Part shown: positions 48,930-60,800 of the stretch, in pieces
Position numbering within the stretch: the first letter of the stretch is position 1
Layout: each line of letters opens with the position of its first letter
Source of the DNA: Cololabis saira
Lineage: Eukaryota; Chordata; Actinopteri; Beloniformes; Belonidae
Direction: 5' to 3'
Assembly: GCF_033807715.1 (NCBI RefSeq)
Contig: NC_084601.1
Span: 17,104,690 to 17,168,689 of the forward strand
DNA length: 64,000 bases
Program-made: the position numbers and the translations under genes
Notes under the pieces: generated by a model
Told to the model about the DNA's origin: nothing
The model's database searches: none
What the model saw: the letters and a program-made list of their open reading frames with translations, nothing else

Positions 48930-50410
48930 GTGCAGTTAAACCTGTGTCCTGGTGTAGCTCATCTTGGAACAAATAGGCTTTTAATGCAGAAGTTATTGGA
49001 CCAAACCTTATACCTGAACCACTTTTAAAATGACGTCCTTCTACTAACGATTGAAAACTGGCCAGGAAGCGTGGGAAAGAGGCAAAGAGCTGTACATTGC
49101 TAAAGAGTCTCTGAGTTCAATTCCTGCAAGAGGTCTTCAGCCCGTTGACTTTAACTAGCACAAATCCACTTTTAGAGTTCAACACACAAAATGAAAAGAT
49201 AAATGCACTAAGAGAGATGGCTTCCCCCAAGGATGCTGGTGGTGTGGAGGGTTTGCTCAGGGCTTTAAGGTGCCAATGAAAGGGTGGCCCATGCTGGTTC
49301 AAACCCGCACTATCTGGAGAGGTAGAGGCATCAGACCTTATACCTGGACCACTTTTAAAATTGACGTCCTTCTACTGACGATTGAAAACTGGCCAGGAAG
49401 CCTGGGAAAGAGGCAAGAATGTGGGGCCTCATGGTAAAGACCTGAACATTGTTAAAGAGACTGAGAGTTCAATTCCTGCCAGAGGTCTACAGCCTGTTGA
49501 CTTTAAGTAGCACAAAATCCACTTTTAGAGTTCAACACACAAACTGAAAAGTTAAATGCGCTATATGAGAGATTTCTTCTGTCTGAGTCTAGTTGGTGGT
49601 GTGGAGGGTTTGCTCACGCCTTTAAGGCGCCAATGAAAAGGTGGTGCATGCTGGTTCAAACCATCCTCAGTATCTGGAGGCATCAGACCTTATAATTGGA
49701 CCACTTTTTAAGTTATGTCCTTCAACTGAGGACTGAAAAATGGCCAGGAAGCCTGCAAAGGAGGAAGTATGTTGTGCACCATGGAAGAGTGCTGCACATT
49801 GTTAAACAGACTGTGAGTTCAATTCCCGCCGGACTTCTTCATCCAGTTGTCTTTAAGTAGAACTAAATCCACTTATAGAGTTCAACACTCAAAATGAAAA
49901 GATAAATACACAATGAGAGATGTCTTCCCTCAAGGATACTGGTGGTGTGGAGGGTTTGCTCAGGGCTCTAAGGTGCCAATGAAAGGGTGGTGCATGCTGG
50001 TTCAAACCCTCCCCATCCTCACAATCTGGTGAGGTAGAGGCATCAGACCTTATACCTGGACCACTTTTAAAATTACGTCCTTCTACTGACGATTGAAAAC
50101 ATGCCAGGAAGCCTGGGAAAGAGGCAAGAGGCAATGTGGGGCCTCATGGTAAAAAGTTGCACATTGGTAAAGAGACTGAGAGTTCAATTCCCGCCAGAGG
50201 TCTTTACCCCGTTGACTTTAAGTAGCACAAAATCCACTTTTAGAGTTCAACGCTAAAAATGAAAAGATAAATGCACTAAGAGAGATGTCTTCCCCCCAAG
50301 GATACTGGTGGTGTGGAGGGTTTGCTCATGGCTATAAGGTGCCAATGAAAGGGTGGTGCATGCTGGTTCAAACCCTCCCCATCCTCAGTATCTGAAGGGG
50401 TAGAGGGATC
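48930..50410 (+). repeat. Tandem ~350-bp satellite with tRNA-like boxes (4 units)
   Basis: Anchors ACCTTATA at 49005, 49335, 49687 and 50047 give unit lengths of 330, 352 and 360 bp. Each unit has a GTTCAAACC block, ACTGACGATTGAAAAC, a CATGGTAAAGA block, GAGAGTTCAATTCCYGCC, a GTTGACTTTAAGTAGCACAA stretch and a CAAGGATACTGGTGGTGTGG stretch. TTCAAACC and GAGTTCAATTCC resemble pol III B boxes, and the partial leading unit has TAGCTCATCTTGG, like an A box. Inverted relatives lie at 52765-53345. Confidence 0.85.
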
Positions 50411-50870
50411 AGGGAGGATGAGAGGTTAGGAGTGCTAGGGGGATGAGGTACGATGAAGAGGGCTAGGGGGGTCAGGTAGGATGAGGAGGGCTAGGGGGGT
50501 CAGGTAGGATGAGGAGGGGTCAGGTAGGATGAGGAGGGGTCAGGTAGGATGAGGAGGGGTCAGGTAGGAGGATGAGGAGGGGTCAGGTAGGATGAGGAGG
50601 GCTAGGGGGGTCAGGTAGGATGAGGAGGCCTTGGGGGGGTCAGGTAGGATGAGGAGGGGTCAGGTAGGATGAGGAGGGGTCAGGTAGGATGAGGAGGGGT
50701 CAGGTAGGATGAGGAGGGCTAGGGGGGTCAGGTAGGATGAGCAGGGGTCAGGTAGGATGAGCAGGGGCCAGGTAGGATGAAGAGGCCTAGGGGGGTCAGG
50801 AGGACTAGATGAGAAAGGCAAGGGGGATCAGGGTTTAAGAGGTGGGCTAGGGACATGAGGAAAGACAGCT
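50411..50870 (+). repeat. G-rich 20/30-bp minisatellite
   Basis: Units GGTCAGGTAGGATGAGGAGG (20 bp), some with a GCTAGGGGGG extension (30 bp), about 17-20 copies. Begins as the last satellite unit ends. It has repeated G-runs on the + strand. Confidence 0.93.
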
Positions 50871-50944
50871 TGGGGGGGTGTCAGGAAGGTAGGAGGTAAG
50901 AAAGTAATTCAAAGCTTTGATTTGTAAAAGGCCCTATCACCTGA

Positions 50945-51145
50945 TCCACCAAGCACTACTACCTAGCCTGCCTCCCTTCTTACCTCATGCCCCCTCTTAC
51001 ACCTCATCCTTCCTGGCCCCCCTTGCCCTTCTCCTACCTAACCACCCAAGCCCTTCTCAACCTTCCTGACGCCACCAAGCCTTCCTCTTGCTACCTCATA
51101 CCCCTGGCCCTTCAGCTGTCCTCTTACTCCCTAGCCCTCCTCATA
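50945..51145 (-). repeat. C-rich mirrored minisatellite, degenerate
   Basis: Pyrimidine-rich CTACCTCATCC/CCTTCCTGGCCCCC words, i.e. the reverse complement type of the G-rich array ~100 bp away. It is much more diverged. Confidence 0.6.
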
Positions 51146-51154
51146 GCACTCCTT

Positions 51155-52750
51155 ACATTTTAAAAACAGCTTATTTCATTTTGGCCTTTAAAAAAAACTA
51201 TCCAGTTAAATTGCTCCATCCGGATAGAGTGAATTTGGTTGTGGTTGTGTAACCCCTGTTTGTCTAATAAAGTTACATGTGCTAATATTTGGTTTCAGTT
51301 TCTGTTCAGTTTGGACTAGTCATCAGAAGTCTAAAGTTAACGCTCATGGAGCCCAGGATGGAACAACAACATTGAACACACTCACACAAGTTTTAGTTTC
51401 CAAAATATATTGTTGGTCAACAACAGAACAATATGACAACAATATCAATAGAATAAGAAAAATAACAAACTGCGCGCAAAATAAAAGAAAATAAATAATA
51501 GTGTTGTGTTCAATCTGTATCGTCTTTTCTTTCTTTGTTATGAGCTCAGTGGTTTTATTTCGTTGGGGCCCTTTAATCTCTGTGTAGCTCACTGTCCTAC
51601 CACACCGCAGGTTTGGGAGGTAAGTTCAGTGGTCCTGCATTCCTCTGTTCCGGCTCGCCATCTGGTTCTCTGGATCCGTTGATCCAACAGGTATCTGGAA
51701 GCCGCCTGGTGGCTATCCAGTGCTGGTATCCTCTCTCTCTCTCTAGCGTCGACTAATGGTGTCGCTGATGTCCTCTCTTCCGACATCAAGTGTCACCGAA
51801 TCAAATCCTCTCAAAAAAACTTGACCTATAGAACAGGTCATATTCATTCATTTCAGTTAAATGAACTTAGTATAGGTCATACATTCTTAGTCAAGATAAA
51901 TAAAATAACATAAATATAACCTATGTATGAATTTAAATAAACAAAAGTATTTATTTATAATAATAAAATATATTATCACTTTTTCTTACAAATCTATTTT
52001 TTACCAGTGTAAATCCAGTGTAAATCAAATGAAATTTATCAAATAACTCAAATAAAACCGTTTTAGCATCAATTCTTTGGGTAAAATGATGAAATAAAGA
52101 AATAAAATGAATTTCTCCTTTTTCCCTCACACGCACACAATACACACACACACACACGCGACACACACGCGGCACAGCCGATACACGGTGTTCACGAACC
52201 ACACACACACATTCTCTCGTCCATACATTCACACGGGAGCTTAGCATTTAGCAGCTAAATTAGCACTGGTGGCTAACCCACTTTTACTCGACGCTAACTC
52301 CGTCAAAATGCACAATAAACTCACCGCCGAGCTTGTATCATCACCCATGAACTCTGTGGGTTCGACTCGCTGTGGATTCTGATCATTTTACTTTGTTTTA
52401 GACATTTAGGATGAGTTTTCAGGCAGAACGTTCCTCCTGCAGCCGGACAGCGCAGCTTCTCTTCCCGGGCTTCAACGCGATTGGCCGTGACGTCATGACG
52501 CACCGCTCTCCGCTCTGCGTGGTCCAGTTAACCCCATAAATGCCAGCTATCCCTCTCATACACTCATTCAGTCTAAATAAAACAGACTTTTACTCTTTTT
52601 TCTTTTAATTATCCTACAGCTTATGAAGCCTGGGCTACAGTTGTTTCAGATGTTCTTGTCCAGTTTTGTTCTTACACCCGTTGCCCTCAGATTCCTGCAA
52701 CTAAACTTGGATGTACATTCCAATAAAGGTTAGGATAAATGATAACATGC
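51155..52750 (+). repeat. Fish repeat copy A, split by a solo LTR
   Basis: Left half 51155-51247 (ACATTTTAAAAACAGC up to TTGTGGTTG) and right half 52640-52750 (GTTGTTTCAGATGTTC up to GATAACATGC) together equal the uninterrupted copy B at 54553-54755. Confidence 0.85.
51248..52639 (+). mobile_element. Solo LTR (1,392 bp) with 4-bp target duplication
   Basis: Starts TGTAACCCC and ends GGGCTACA (TG...CA). It is flanked by GTTG at 51244-51247 and 52640-52643; copy B has GTTG once, giving the empty site. Near the right end ATAAATG could be a TATA box, and AATAAA at about 52576 a polyadenylation signal, as expected for U3-R-U5. AC-rich stretch at 52132-52210. No gag/pol remains, so this is a recombined LTR of a retrotransposon or retrovirus-like element of unknown family. 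Confidence 0.78.
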
Positions 52751-52764
52751 ATTAGATTATGTGC

Positions 52765-53345
52765 TACTTAAAGTCAACAGGCTGAAGACCTCTGGCGGGA
52801 ATTGAACTCACAGTGTCTTTAACAATGTGCAGCTCTTTACCATGATGCACCACATACAGTACTCACCTCTTTCACAGGCTTCCTGGCCAGTTTTCAATCC
52901 TCAGTAGGGCATTATTTTAAAAGTGGCTCAGGTATAAGGTTTGCTCCAATAACCTCTGCATTTGAAACCCTCTTTGTTCCAAGATGAGCTACACCAGGAC
53001 ACAAGTTCAGCTGCACTGAAAATTGTAATACCTCCAAACCACCAAATAACCTCTTCAGTCATGTCTCATAGCGCATTTAACTTTTCATTTTGAATGTTGA
53101 ACTTTAAAATTGACAGGTTTGGTGCTTTTTAGAGACAACAGGAATTGAACCTTAAGTCTTCTTTAGACCATGCACCTCCATAACATCTTGTCCCATAGAG
53201 TCACATGCCGCTAAGGCTTCCTAGCGAGTTTTTAGTCCTCAGTAGAAGGAAATCGCTTTAAAAGTGGTCCCGGGATAAGGTTTGAACACAAGCTCTGCAG
53301 TGGAAAGCCTCTTTGCATCCAGTTGAGCTACTGAAGAGTACTTTG
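52765..53345 (-). repeat. Inverted copies of the tRNA-like satellite unit
   Basis: Reverse-complement relatives of the 48.9-50.4 kb units. On the minus strand one copy reads AGTAGCTCAACTGGATGC, then GTGTTCAAACCTT, a better A-box/B-box pair than the tandem units; the other has GAGTTCAATTCCCGCCAGAG. About two units. Confidence 0.75.
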
Positions 53346-53402
53346 ACATGAGGTTTCAAAATAGTCTATCACCGGGCTCTTCAAGTCCGGTCCTCGAGGG
53401 AT

Positions 53403-53450
53403 CAGGTAGGATGAGAGGGCAGGAGGGGGTAGAGGGATCAGAAGGGTCCT
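53403..53450 (+). repeat. Small outlier of the G-rich minisatellite
   Basis: GATCAGGTAGGATGAG followed by GGCAGGAGGGGGTAGAGG. Again abuts a satellite unit, as at 50.4 kb. Confidence 0.7.
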
Positions 53451-53792
53451 GCATGGTTTAGGTGTTATCTTGCTTCTATCTTATCTAGCTTATTATCTTC
53501 TCTTTTTTCTGATTAAATGCATCCGAAATAGCCGGGTATTTTTAAAACCGAATATTTCCCCCCCTTCATTTATAAAATAATTTGTATCGTTGCATCGTTG
53601 TTAAAAAAAAAAACCTTCCACACATAACCGAAGATCTGCGTTTTCAACCACATTCATAAGCATTCCAAACCTGTAGATCATCTGGTCTTCCGGCCTCCGG
53701 GCCGCCTCTGCGGCGCAGCTTTCCCGGGAGCGGCGTCTCCTTCTCGGGTAAGGAGCTCGAGTCCCCCCGTGTCCCGCCACGGAGCTGCCGTG

Positions 53793-53877
53793 TTAAATCG
53801 ACGCACCCCTAAGTACGGCGTAGGGCTGCGCGTCGCCGCGTACCCTACGGCGTAGGCTCTGCATCGGTGTAACGCAG
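53793..53877. mobile_element. Hairpin MITE, copy 2 (degraded)
   Basis: Shares TACGGCGTAGGG, CGCGTCGCCGCGTA, CCCTACGGCGTAGGCTCTGC and GGTGTAACGC with copy 1 at 45628-45760. Confidence 0.7.
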
Positions 53878-54552
53878 TAAACGGCTGTCCAGAGCAGAGA
53901 CCATTTATTTAATAAATAGCTTGGAGGACAGATGGTGGATCATCTGTAGTTCTGGGTCGCATGTTACACGTCAGACTCAGAGCAGATTTGTTGTTGTTTT
54001 GGAGCATAATGTGACGTTCGAAAACGCAAAACTGCTCTCTGTCTCTGTCTACACGCATCTACATAAACGGAGTTTTCAAAAATCTTCACTTTGCCCGGAG
54101 TTTTTTTTAAACATTCGTTTATTTGCATTTTCATGTACATGACAGGTCCAAACGTAGGAAAATATCTTCGGTTTAGCAGATACCCGGGTACGTGTGTACG
54201 GGGTCTGCGCAGTCAGATGGGGCAGCTGTGGAGACGTCTCCCTCCTGCTGCGTCATATGACGCGGTGTTCGAAAAAAAAAGCGTTTGTAAGAGCTTGGCT
54301 AAAATCGGCCACTTTTTCCTCTGAATACGTGCCCTTATGTCTTGTAAAACATATTAAATCCTACATTAACTTCTCACATAGTCATTTTCACATAAGGTCA
54401 GGTATAATTTAAAAAAAAATTCTAACCTGCAATATGCTCTTTAAGTAGAAATGTTGGTTATCTATACTTCACTGGAGTAATTATTTTTCAGACAACTTTT
54501 TACTTTTACTCCTTACATTTTCTCGCAATTATCTGTACTTTTTACTCCTTAC

Positions 54553-54755
54553 ATTTTAAAAACAGCCTTGTTACTCTATTTCATTTCGGCCTTTAAAAAA
54601 AAACTATCCAGTTAAATTGCTCAATCCGGATAGAGTGAATTTGGTTGTGGTTGTTTCAGATGTTCTTGTCCAGTTTTGTTCTTACATCCCTCAGATTCCT
54701 GCAACTAAACTTGGATGTACATTCCAATAAAGGTTAGGATAAATGATAACATGCC
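54553..54755 (+). repeat. Fish repeat copy B (uninterrupted)
   Basis: ACATTTTAAAAACAGCC, CTATCCAGTTAAATTGCTC, GTTGTGGTTGTTTCAG, GATAACATGC. Serves as the pre-insertion reference for the solo LTR. Confidence 0.85.
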
Positions 54756-54984
54756 TCTGAAGTTTGACTTTTTGCACCATTACAATACTTATAGGAAACT
54801 AGTCATCATATCTCCTGCTCTCTGAAACACATGTTAATGCTCAATAGTACACATATATGGTTCTTTAATATATTTACATTATACTAAGATGCATTCATTT
54901 TCAATGGCTTTTGTCCTTAATGACTTTTTCTCCTTTACATTACTTTTACTTTTATACCTCGGTGGCAAAGCTGTATCCTGGGGT

Positions 54985-55410
54985 GCCAATGACGTGATCT
55001 GTAGTTTGCATTATTCGTTTTGGAATACTCAATTTAGATATATACTTCATGGGATTTGGACTCAGAATAATGGCTGTACACAAGTATTTACAGCTGATAA
55101 TGAATCACTGTGAATACATCAATGTCAGTTACGTGTATTGAATGGATGGATGACAACTAAAAGCGTAATCAGACAAGCTTTTCAGTGTTAATTTGGACAT
55201 AGACTAACATGACAGCTCGGACATCATTTTTAATCATCTCTCCAGTCTTGATGCTCCGGTCAGCTCGAGACAATTGTCTCCAGCTGACCGTGGCATGCCG
55301 TGGCAATTATAGCCATTATTCTGAGTCCAAATCCCATGCAGTATATATCTAAATTGAGTATTCCAAAACGAATAATGCAAACTAGTAGATCACGTCATTG
55401 GCGCACAATA
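54985..55410. mobile_element. Inverted-repeat element with ~95-bp arms
   Basis: Left arm 54985-55075 (TGCCAATGACGTGATCT onward, ending GAATAATGGCT) is mirrored by right arm 55312-55405 (AGCCATTATTCTGAGTCC onward, ending CACGTCATTGGCG). The ~240-bp middle also holds an AGCTGACCG/CGGTCAGCT inverted pair. Confidence 0.75.
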
Positions 55411-55639
55411 AGAAACACTTTTTTCTCCATGAAAACACGTGATTTATTTATTATCACAAATAAAAAAAATGAAGATGCCTCCTGTGGCAACCTTTTGCTG
55501 AATAATACTCGATTTAACATTCAAATAAAATATTTCTCCTTTTGCATGTGGAGAATCCTCACCACAATAGTAATGCTGTGCAGATTAGCACCTTCCTTTC
55601 GAACGTATTAAATACAGACGCAATCACAATACGCGCAAA

Positions 55640-55905
55640 AACTTTCAGGCTTGGTAAATCTCATTGCGCGTGGTAAATGGAGATATTTGCATCTTCCCCT
55701 CCCAGTATTTAGCGCATTCTGGCGGGTATGCCCCATATTGATTATTCATCAGGGCAAAAGTACTAAATGGATTGCGTGTGTTATTTTGCGCACGCTATTC
55801 TTTGCACGCTGTTAGTAGATCAGCTGGCACCTTGGTTTGCGGGTGCTGTCAAGTTTGCACAGGTTTTTACACACGCAAACCTTTAGTAAATCAGGCCCTA
55901 AGTGG
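55640..55905. repeat. Fish interspersed repeat ending TAGTAAATCAGGCCCT
   Basis: Many TTTGCGCACGC / GCGTGTGTTATTTTGCG words and the end TTTAGTAAATCAGGCCC, which I recognise as a widespread teleost repeat tail. Non-coding. 55.9-57.1 kb is unremarkable AT-rich sequence. Confidence 0.5.
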
Positions 55906-57119
55906 GCAGTCCTAGGGAACATCAACAATACATGTGTTTTATCTCTGTAATGTTTACTGTTGTTTGTTTGAATTTATTCAGTGAATCTTTGGCAGTCTTT
56001 GCTTGTTTCAGTATATTTGTAGGTACTTGTATCTTTATCAGGCTTTCTTTAGTTATTTCTAGGTATCCTGTGTCTTCTCTCTGCACATTAATTCAACATA
56101 TTTCATTTTTAGTCCCATTGTAGCAGTTTGGCTTTCCCACACAAAACGTTGAGTCACTTCAAACAGAGATTTTCCAGCTCAGGGGACCACTAACTAACTA
56201 TCACACTAAGCATATATTACTTTATTGGCAGTAAAAATGTGCTTAAGATCTTTTCTAATTTTATTTTCCTTCCATCTTATTACATTTTTTGGAAAGACGA
56301 ATGCATGGCTGTTTTTAAACTCATACATGCTATGAAACTGGTTCTCATTGCAGGAAACATACACATGCGTTGAGTAACGCTGTATCATCTTGACGAATGA
56401 TGGCCACTCTTGTCCTTGATGGCGTAAGCGAGTTAAAAGCTGAGCATGAGCAGCGTTTAAAGGCAGTAACTTTATTTACATTAATAATTGATATGTTTAA
56501 ATAATAACACAACTAATTGAAATTAAAAGGATGCTGAAGGATTTTCCATTCCCCATACGATACAGGAAAACATTTTATTGTACAAAAGGTTCCTCTTTAT
56601 TTGTTTAGGAAAGCTGAACATGCAAAACATACCCCCTTTTCTTTAAACAGATGAATGGATAAAGAACAATAAATAGCTTCAAATCAGTAATCCTGTGAAA
56701 AGTTGACAGTGGCATGGAAAGCACATTGAAACTGTTAACTGATTCGTTTAGAGGAAAAGTCGTTATAACTGTGGGAGCTGCACATTATTCACTGATTTCA
56801 TTAATACAGAATTTTTGCTGGTGCATATCGTAACCCATTACTTTTTCTCTACATAATAATCAACACACATTTACAAAGATTTACAGCACTGCATTGTGGG
56901 AGATGGGAGTGCCCATTGGGATATGCTGTTGCCAGGCAACAAGAGGAAGATAAAAAGCCAGTCGTTAGTTTCTAAAATGAGACTAAGGTAGAAAGCAGGG
57001 GATCGGGAGAGGAGGGAGGAATTAATGTACACGAGTTAAATCAAGGATTTCACTGAAGCTTAGAGATGAAAAGATACATTTTACAATACAGTACTGAGTG
57101 AAAACTCAGACTGCAATCA

Positions 57120-57656
57120 TTTATTGATCCGTTTTTGTACATTTTAAGGCTTCAGGTGTGATGTTGCAAGAGAGACAGGGCTTTTAAACTTTAAAAAAAA
57201 ATATCAAACAAAACATTGCATATATATATATATATATATATATAACCATTTAAAGTGACCACGGTGGGAAGAAAGTCACCCTCCACCACGTTTGGTTTCC
57301 AGCTCCTCTCAGCTCATGGATGCTGCGTTGATGGGAGACAGCGAGATGAATCTGTTCCTCTCTCACTGCTGAAATAGTGATGGGACATTTGGACGGTACA
57401 GTATTCAGAAGGATGTGGGTGGCTGTGAGCTGCTGTTGTCATGGTGATGTGGGGGATTAAGGTCATGATGTGTCACCAGTCAAAACATCAGGTTGTCAGA
57501 TCTAGGGGAGAGTGGGGTGTCTATACATCCAGTCACCGTACGACATCACTGTCCCCCGTCTCTCGTGCTCGATGTTGTCCGACAGAAGAGTGGTCTCTGT
57601 CCTCTCTCTCTCCGTCTCTCCTGGGTGTTGTGAACTGCTGATGGAGAGACTGTTCT
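57120..57656 (-). other. col9a2: col9a2 3' UTR (approximate)
   Basis: Follows the stop at 57657-57659 on the minus strand. An AATAAA on the minus strand lies at 57120-57125; others at 56596-56601 and 56574-56579 could serve a longer transcript. A TA microsatellite at 57220-57242 lies inside. Confidence 0.45.
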
Positions 57657-57862
57657 CTAAACATTGGGTCCTTTGATTGTGCCTGCCTCCTGTAGTCTCG
57701 GTGAGGTATACGCTGATGCAGCCAGACACATCGCTGCCTCGCAGAACCCTGGGAGACCTGAAGGGCCGGCCTTGCCGGGATGACCGGCCTCTCCAGCTGA
57801 TCCCTGAGGTCCTCTCTCGCCAGGTCTTCCATCCCGCGCGACACCATCAATGCCAGGAGGAC
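57657..57862 (-). CDS. col9a2: col9a2 last coding exon x13
   Basis: 206 nt, phase 1 at entry, acceptor ccacag. Ends COL1 ([19 protein letters not shown]) and gives NC1: [19 protein letters not shown], then a TIKGPNV end and TAG. Human ends SIKGP, so the fish chain is two residues longer. Confidence 0.96.
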
Positions 57863-60800
57863 CTGTGGTATGAAACACACTTTTTTGTCAAGTGGGAATT
57901 TGAACTAATTTTCCATAGGTCAAGATGGCCAATTGTATAAAATCCCATTTATCTTGAAAACCCCACTCTAAACTTCAATAACCCAAGTGTGATATATGTA
58001 TGCATATATTTAAGCGGTGTGTATGTGGACACAGGAGTGTGTCTGTGTTTTTTTTTTTGCAGCATGAATTAGCGTGTGCTGTTGCAATCCTATTACATTC
58101 TCACTCACGAGCATCTGTTAAATGACTGGAGTTAATGATGCCTTTAAAATTCTTTTCAGCAGCCTCTCCTGTGGCAAGAGATGTAATGCCAAGTCTTTCA
58201 GTTGCTTATTGTTCTCTTCCTCTTTGTTACCTGTTCCTTCCATGCTACCCTTTTTTTATGAACATTTTCAACCGAGCCATAGAAAAAGCTTTATGAATAC
58301 AGTTTAGTGCTCATCTCTATGCTGAGCTGAGGCGGAAATTATGTTACATAAAAGCAGATGTGACAAATGGCAAGAGTTTGTGAAAAAAGCAGAAGATGAA
58401 GGCTTATTCTATGTTTATATACATAAAAAAACACAAGATAAAGATGAAACATTCATTTCAACATTTCCAACAAGACAAAGGAATAATCTTTTTTGTACAA
58501 CCCCAGTTCCGGAAGAAGTTGGGATGCTGAGTGAAAAGTAATTAAAATCAGAATGAAGTGACTTGCAAATCTCATTTAACCATATTCTTTGAATATCTCA
58601 ACACCTACACTACATAGAATCATTACATAATAAGATCTGTGTGCATAGCAAAAGGCAGAAAAAAAAAAGCAATATTGGATCACTATGATTTTTGGGCACT
58701 TGTGCACTCTTCATAAAAACATTGTGTCTGCAACGATCACTGCATGGGCTCAGGAACGTTTCAGGACGATGCTATCTAAGAACCCACTTCAACATCCCAT
58801 CTAAGGAAAATACTGCAACAAATGCACGACAAAGCTCGTTCGTACAAAAATAAACTCCATGCACGTATGATCCAGAAATGCCACGGTTTTGTATCTGGAG
58901 CAAATGCTCAAATGAAACAAATCAATGCAAAGTTGAAATTGTTCTGTGGCCACATAAGTCAAAGTTTTTTCCATTGTGGTTTCGAAAAGAGGGACCCAAA
59001 AAAGAGGCCAACAGTCCCATTGTGTTATCAGCTCAGTATGGGAGCACATTTGCATCTACGGAATGAGCAGCTTTCACATAAAATGTCAATGATGAAACCC
59101 ATCTATCATCAGAAAACTTCCTTTTCAGGGAAAGCCTTGCATATTTCTGCAAGACAACGATAAATTGCATACCGCATCCATTACAAAGGACTGCTTTTAT
59201 AGAAGGAGAGTGTGAGTGTTGAACTGGCGTTCCAAGAATCCAGATCTTTCACCCACGGAAAATAAGTTCTGCTGCAATGCAGTGGTGCAAGTTGGTTTCC
59301 TTTGCTAGCCAGTTATCACTATTGTTTTTTTTTTATTGCCTTTGCATTAATTGAACTGATCTGAAATGAGTATCTTAAGATGACATTTGTATAGATTTGA
59401 TGCTGTATAAATAAAGCTGAAAAGGAACTGAATTGATTTCTCACATCATGAAATGAAGAATGCTACAAAGAAGACCCAGAACTACTGAGCTGCTCAAATC
59501 CTATAACAGGTAAGAATGGGACAACATCCCTCTCTCGCTTGGCTCCCCGAATTCCCAGATGTATATGGACACATGTTAAATAAAAATAAAAAAATACACA
59601 TGTGTAAGATGGTACATTTCCTCAGTTCAAACATTTGGTGTTTTCTGTGTTGTGTTGTGAATAAAATGTGGGTTTATGAGGAAAAAAAGAAAAGGAAATA
59701 AGTCAATGATAAAAAGTATTCCATCATAATTGGAATAAAGAAATGCACTCTTTCTTAAGAGTGTAAAAAGAAAAATCTTTGGAATCTCTGATCCAGTTCT
59801 TATTAAGGCTATAACTTATTAACAATCATAGTTAGAAAAGCTTCAAAGCTAGATGAATACCATGACCCCTCAGGTTTCATCAAAAAAAAAAAAAAAAAAA
59901 AAAAATCAGCAGTAGGCATTCTTGAAAATAAGAAAGGTGTTGCCCACGGAGCAGGAGAGGGCTGGGAGAAGAAAGCAGCGCGTTTTCAGGTAGTTTCCTC
60001 TGGTAACATTGTGATTAGAAAAATGCTAATTGGAAACTGATGAGAAAGCAAAGTGGAGGTCTAGAAGACCAAAAAAAATCTCTGTAAGAAATGCTTGTGG
60101 ATGTGTTGAAAAAGAAATCGCACCTGCTAAAGACCCTCAGGAAATCCTTGCAACCACTGCACGTTTCCTGTCTCCCCTCAGTGAATCTCAGTATCAGAAG
60201 TAGCATTTTAGATTCAAGGGCCAAAGATGATGTGAAATAACTTTTAAACCACACATTTTAATTCGGGGTAGCAGTTGAAATATGCAAACAAATGTGGATG
60301 CATCTGGCCGGATGCAGATTGCTGGAAAAATGAAACCTTTGGTTTTACTAAAATATTAGCAGCTCTCTCATGCACTGTGTTACAAATTTGACCTAAAAGT
60401 TGTGCTTTTATACGTTTTAGATGGTAACATGAGCAGACAGGGTTGCAGGATGTGTTTTGTATACATGTATGCATATAAGTGCATTTTAATTTTTGCTTCC
60501 TTCCGGAGATGTGAGCCATTCTGGCAAAAATAGAACAAACAACTGCAAAGTATGAAAAGTTGTGCGGCTTGGAAAACAACCACTACGCTCCAAGAATCAG
60601 AATCACCCTCAGCCTGATCGGTTTCACGTTCCTCTGACCCAAACATGAGACAAACACAGATGCCATACTTCTGAGGCAGGCTTTCCACATCATTTACCTT
60701 TGGTTAAATGTTGACTGACTTGTGCTTGATGGAAGTGGATGGTTTCCTGAAATGTTTCAACCTTCTGAGCTAACTAATAGCAAGTATTGGGAAAAATGCA

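Noticed and set aside
49117..50134. Repeated minus-strand frames with HWHLKALSKPSTPP
   Set aside because: The same satellite unit translated in each copy; no start, signal or known domain.
48930..53345. Functional tRNA genes in the satellite units
   Set aside because: B-box-like words are present, but I cannot fold a full cloverleaf or find intact acceptor stems in any copy by eye.
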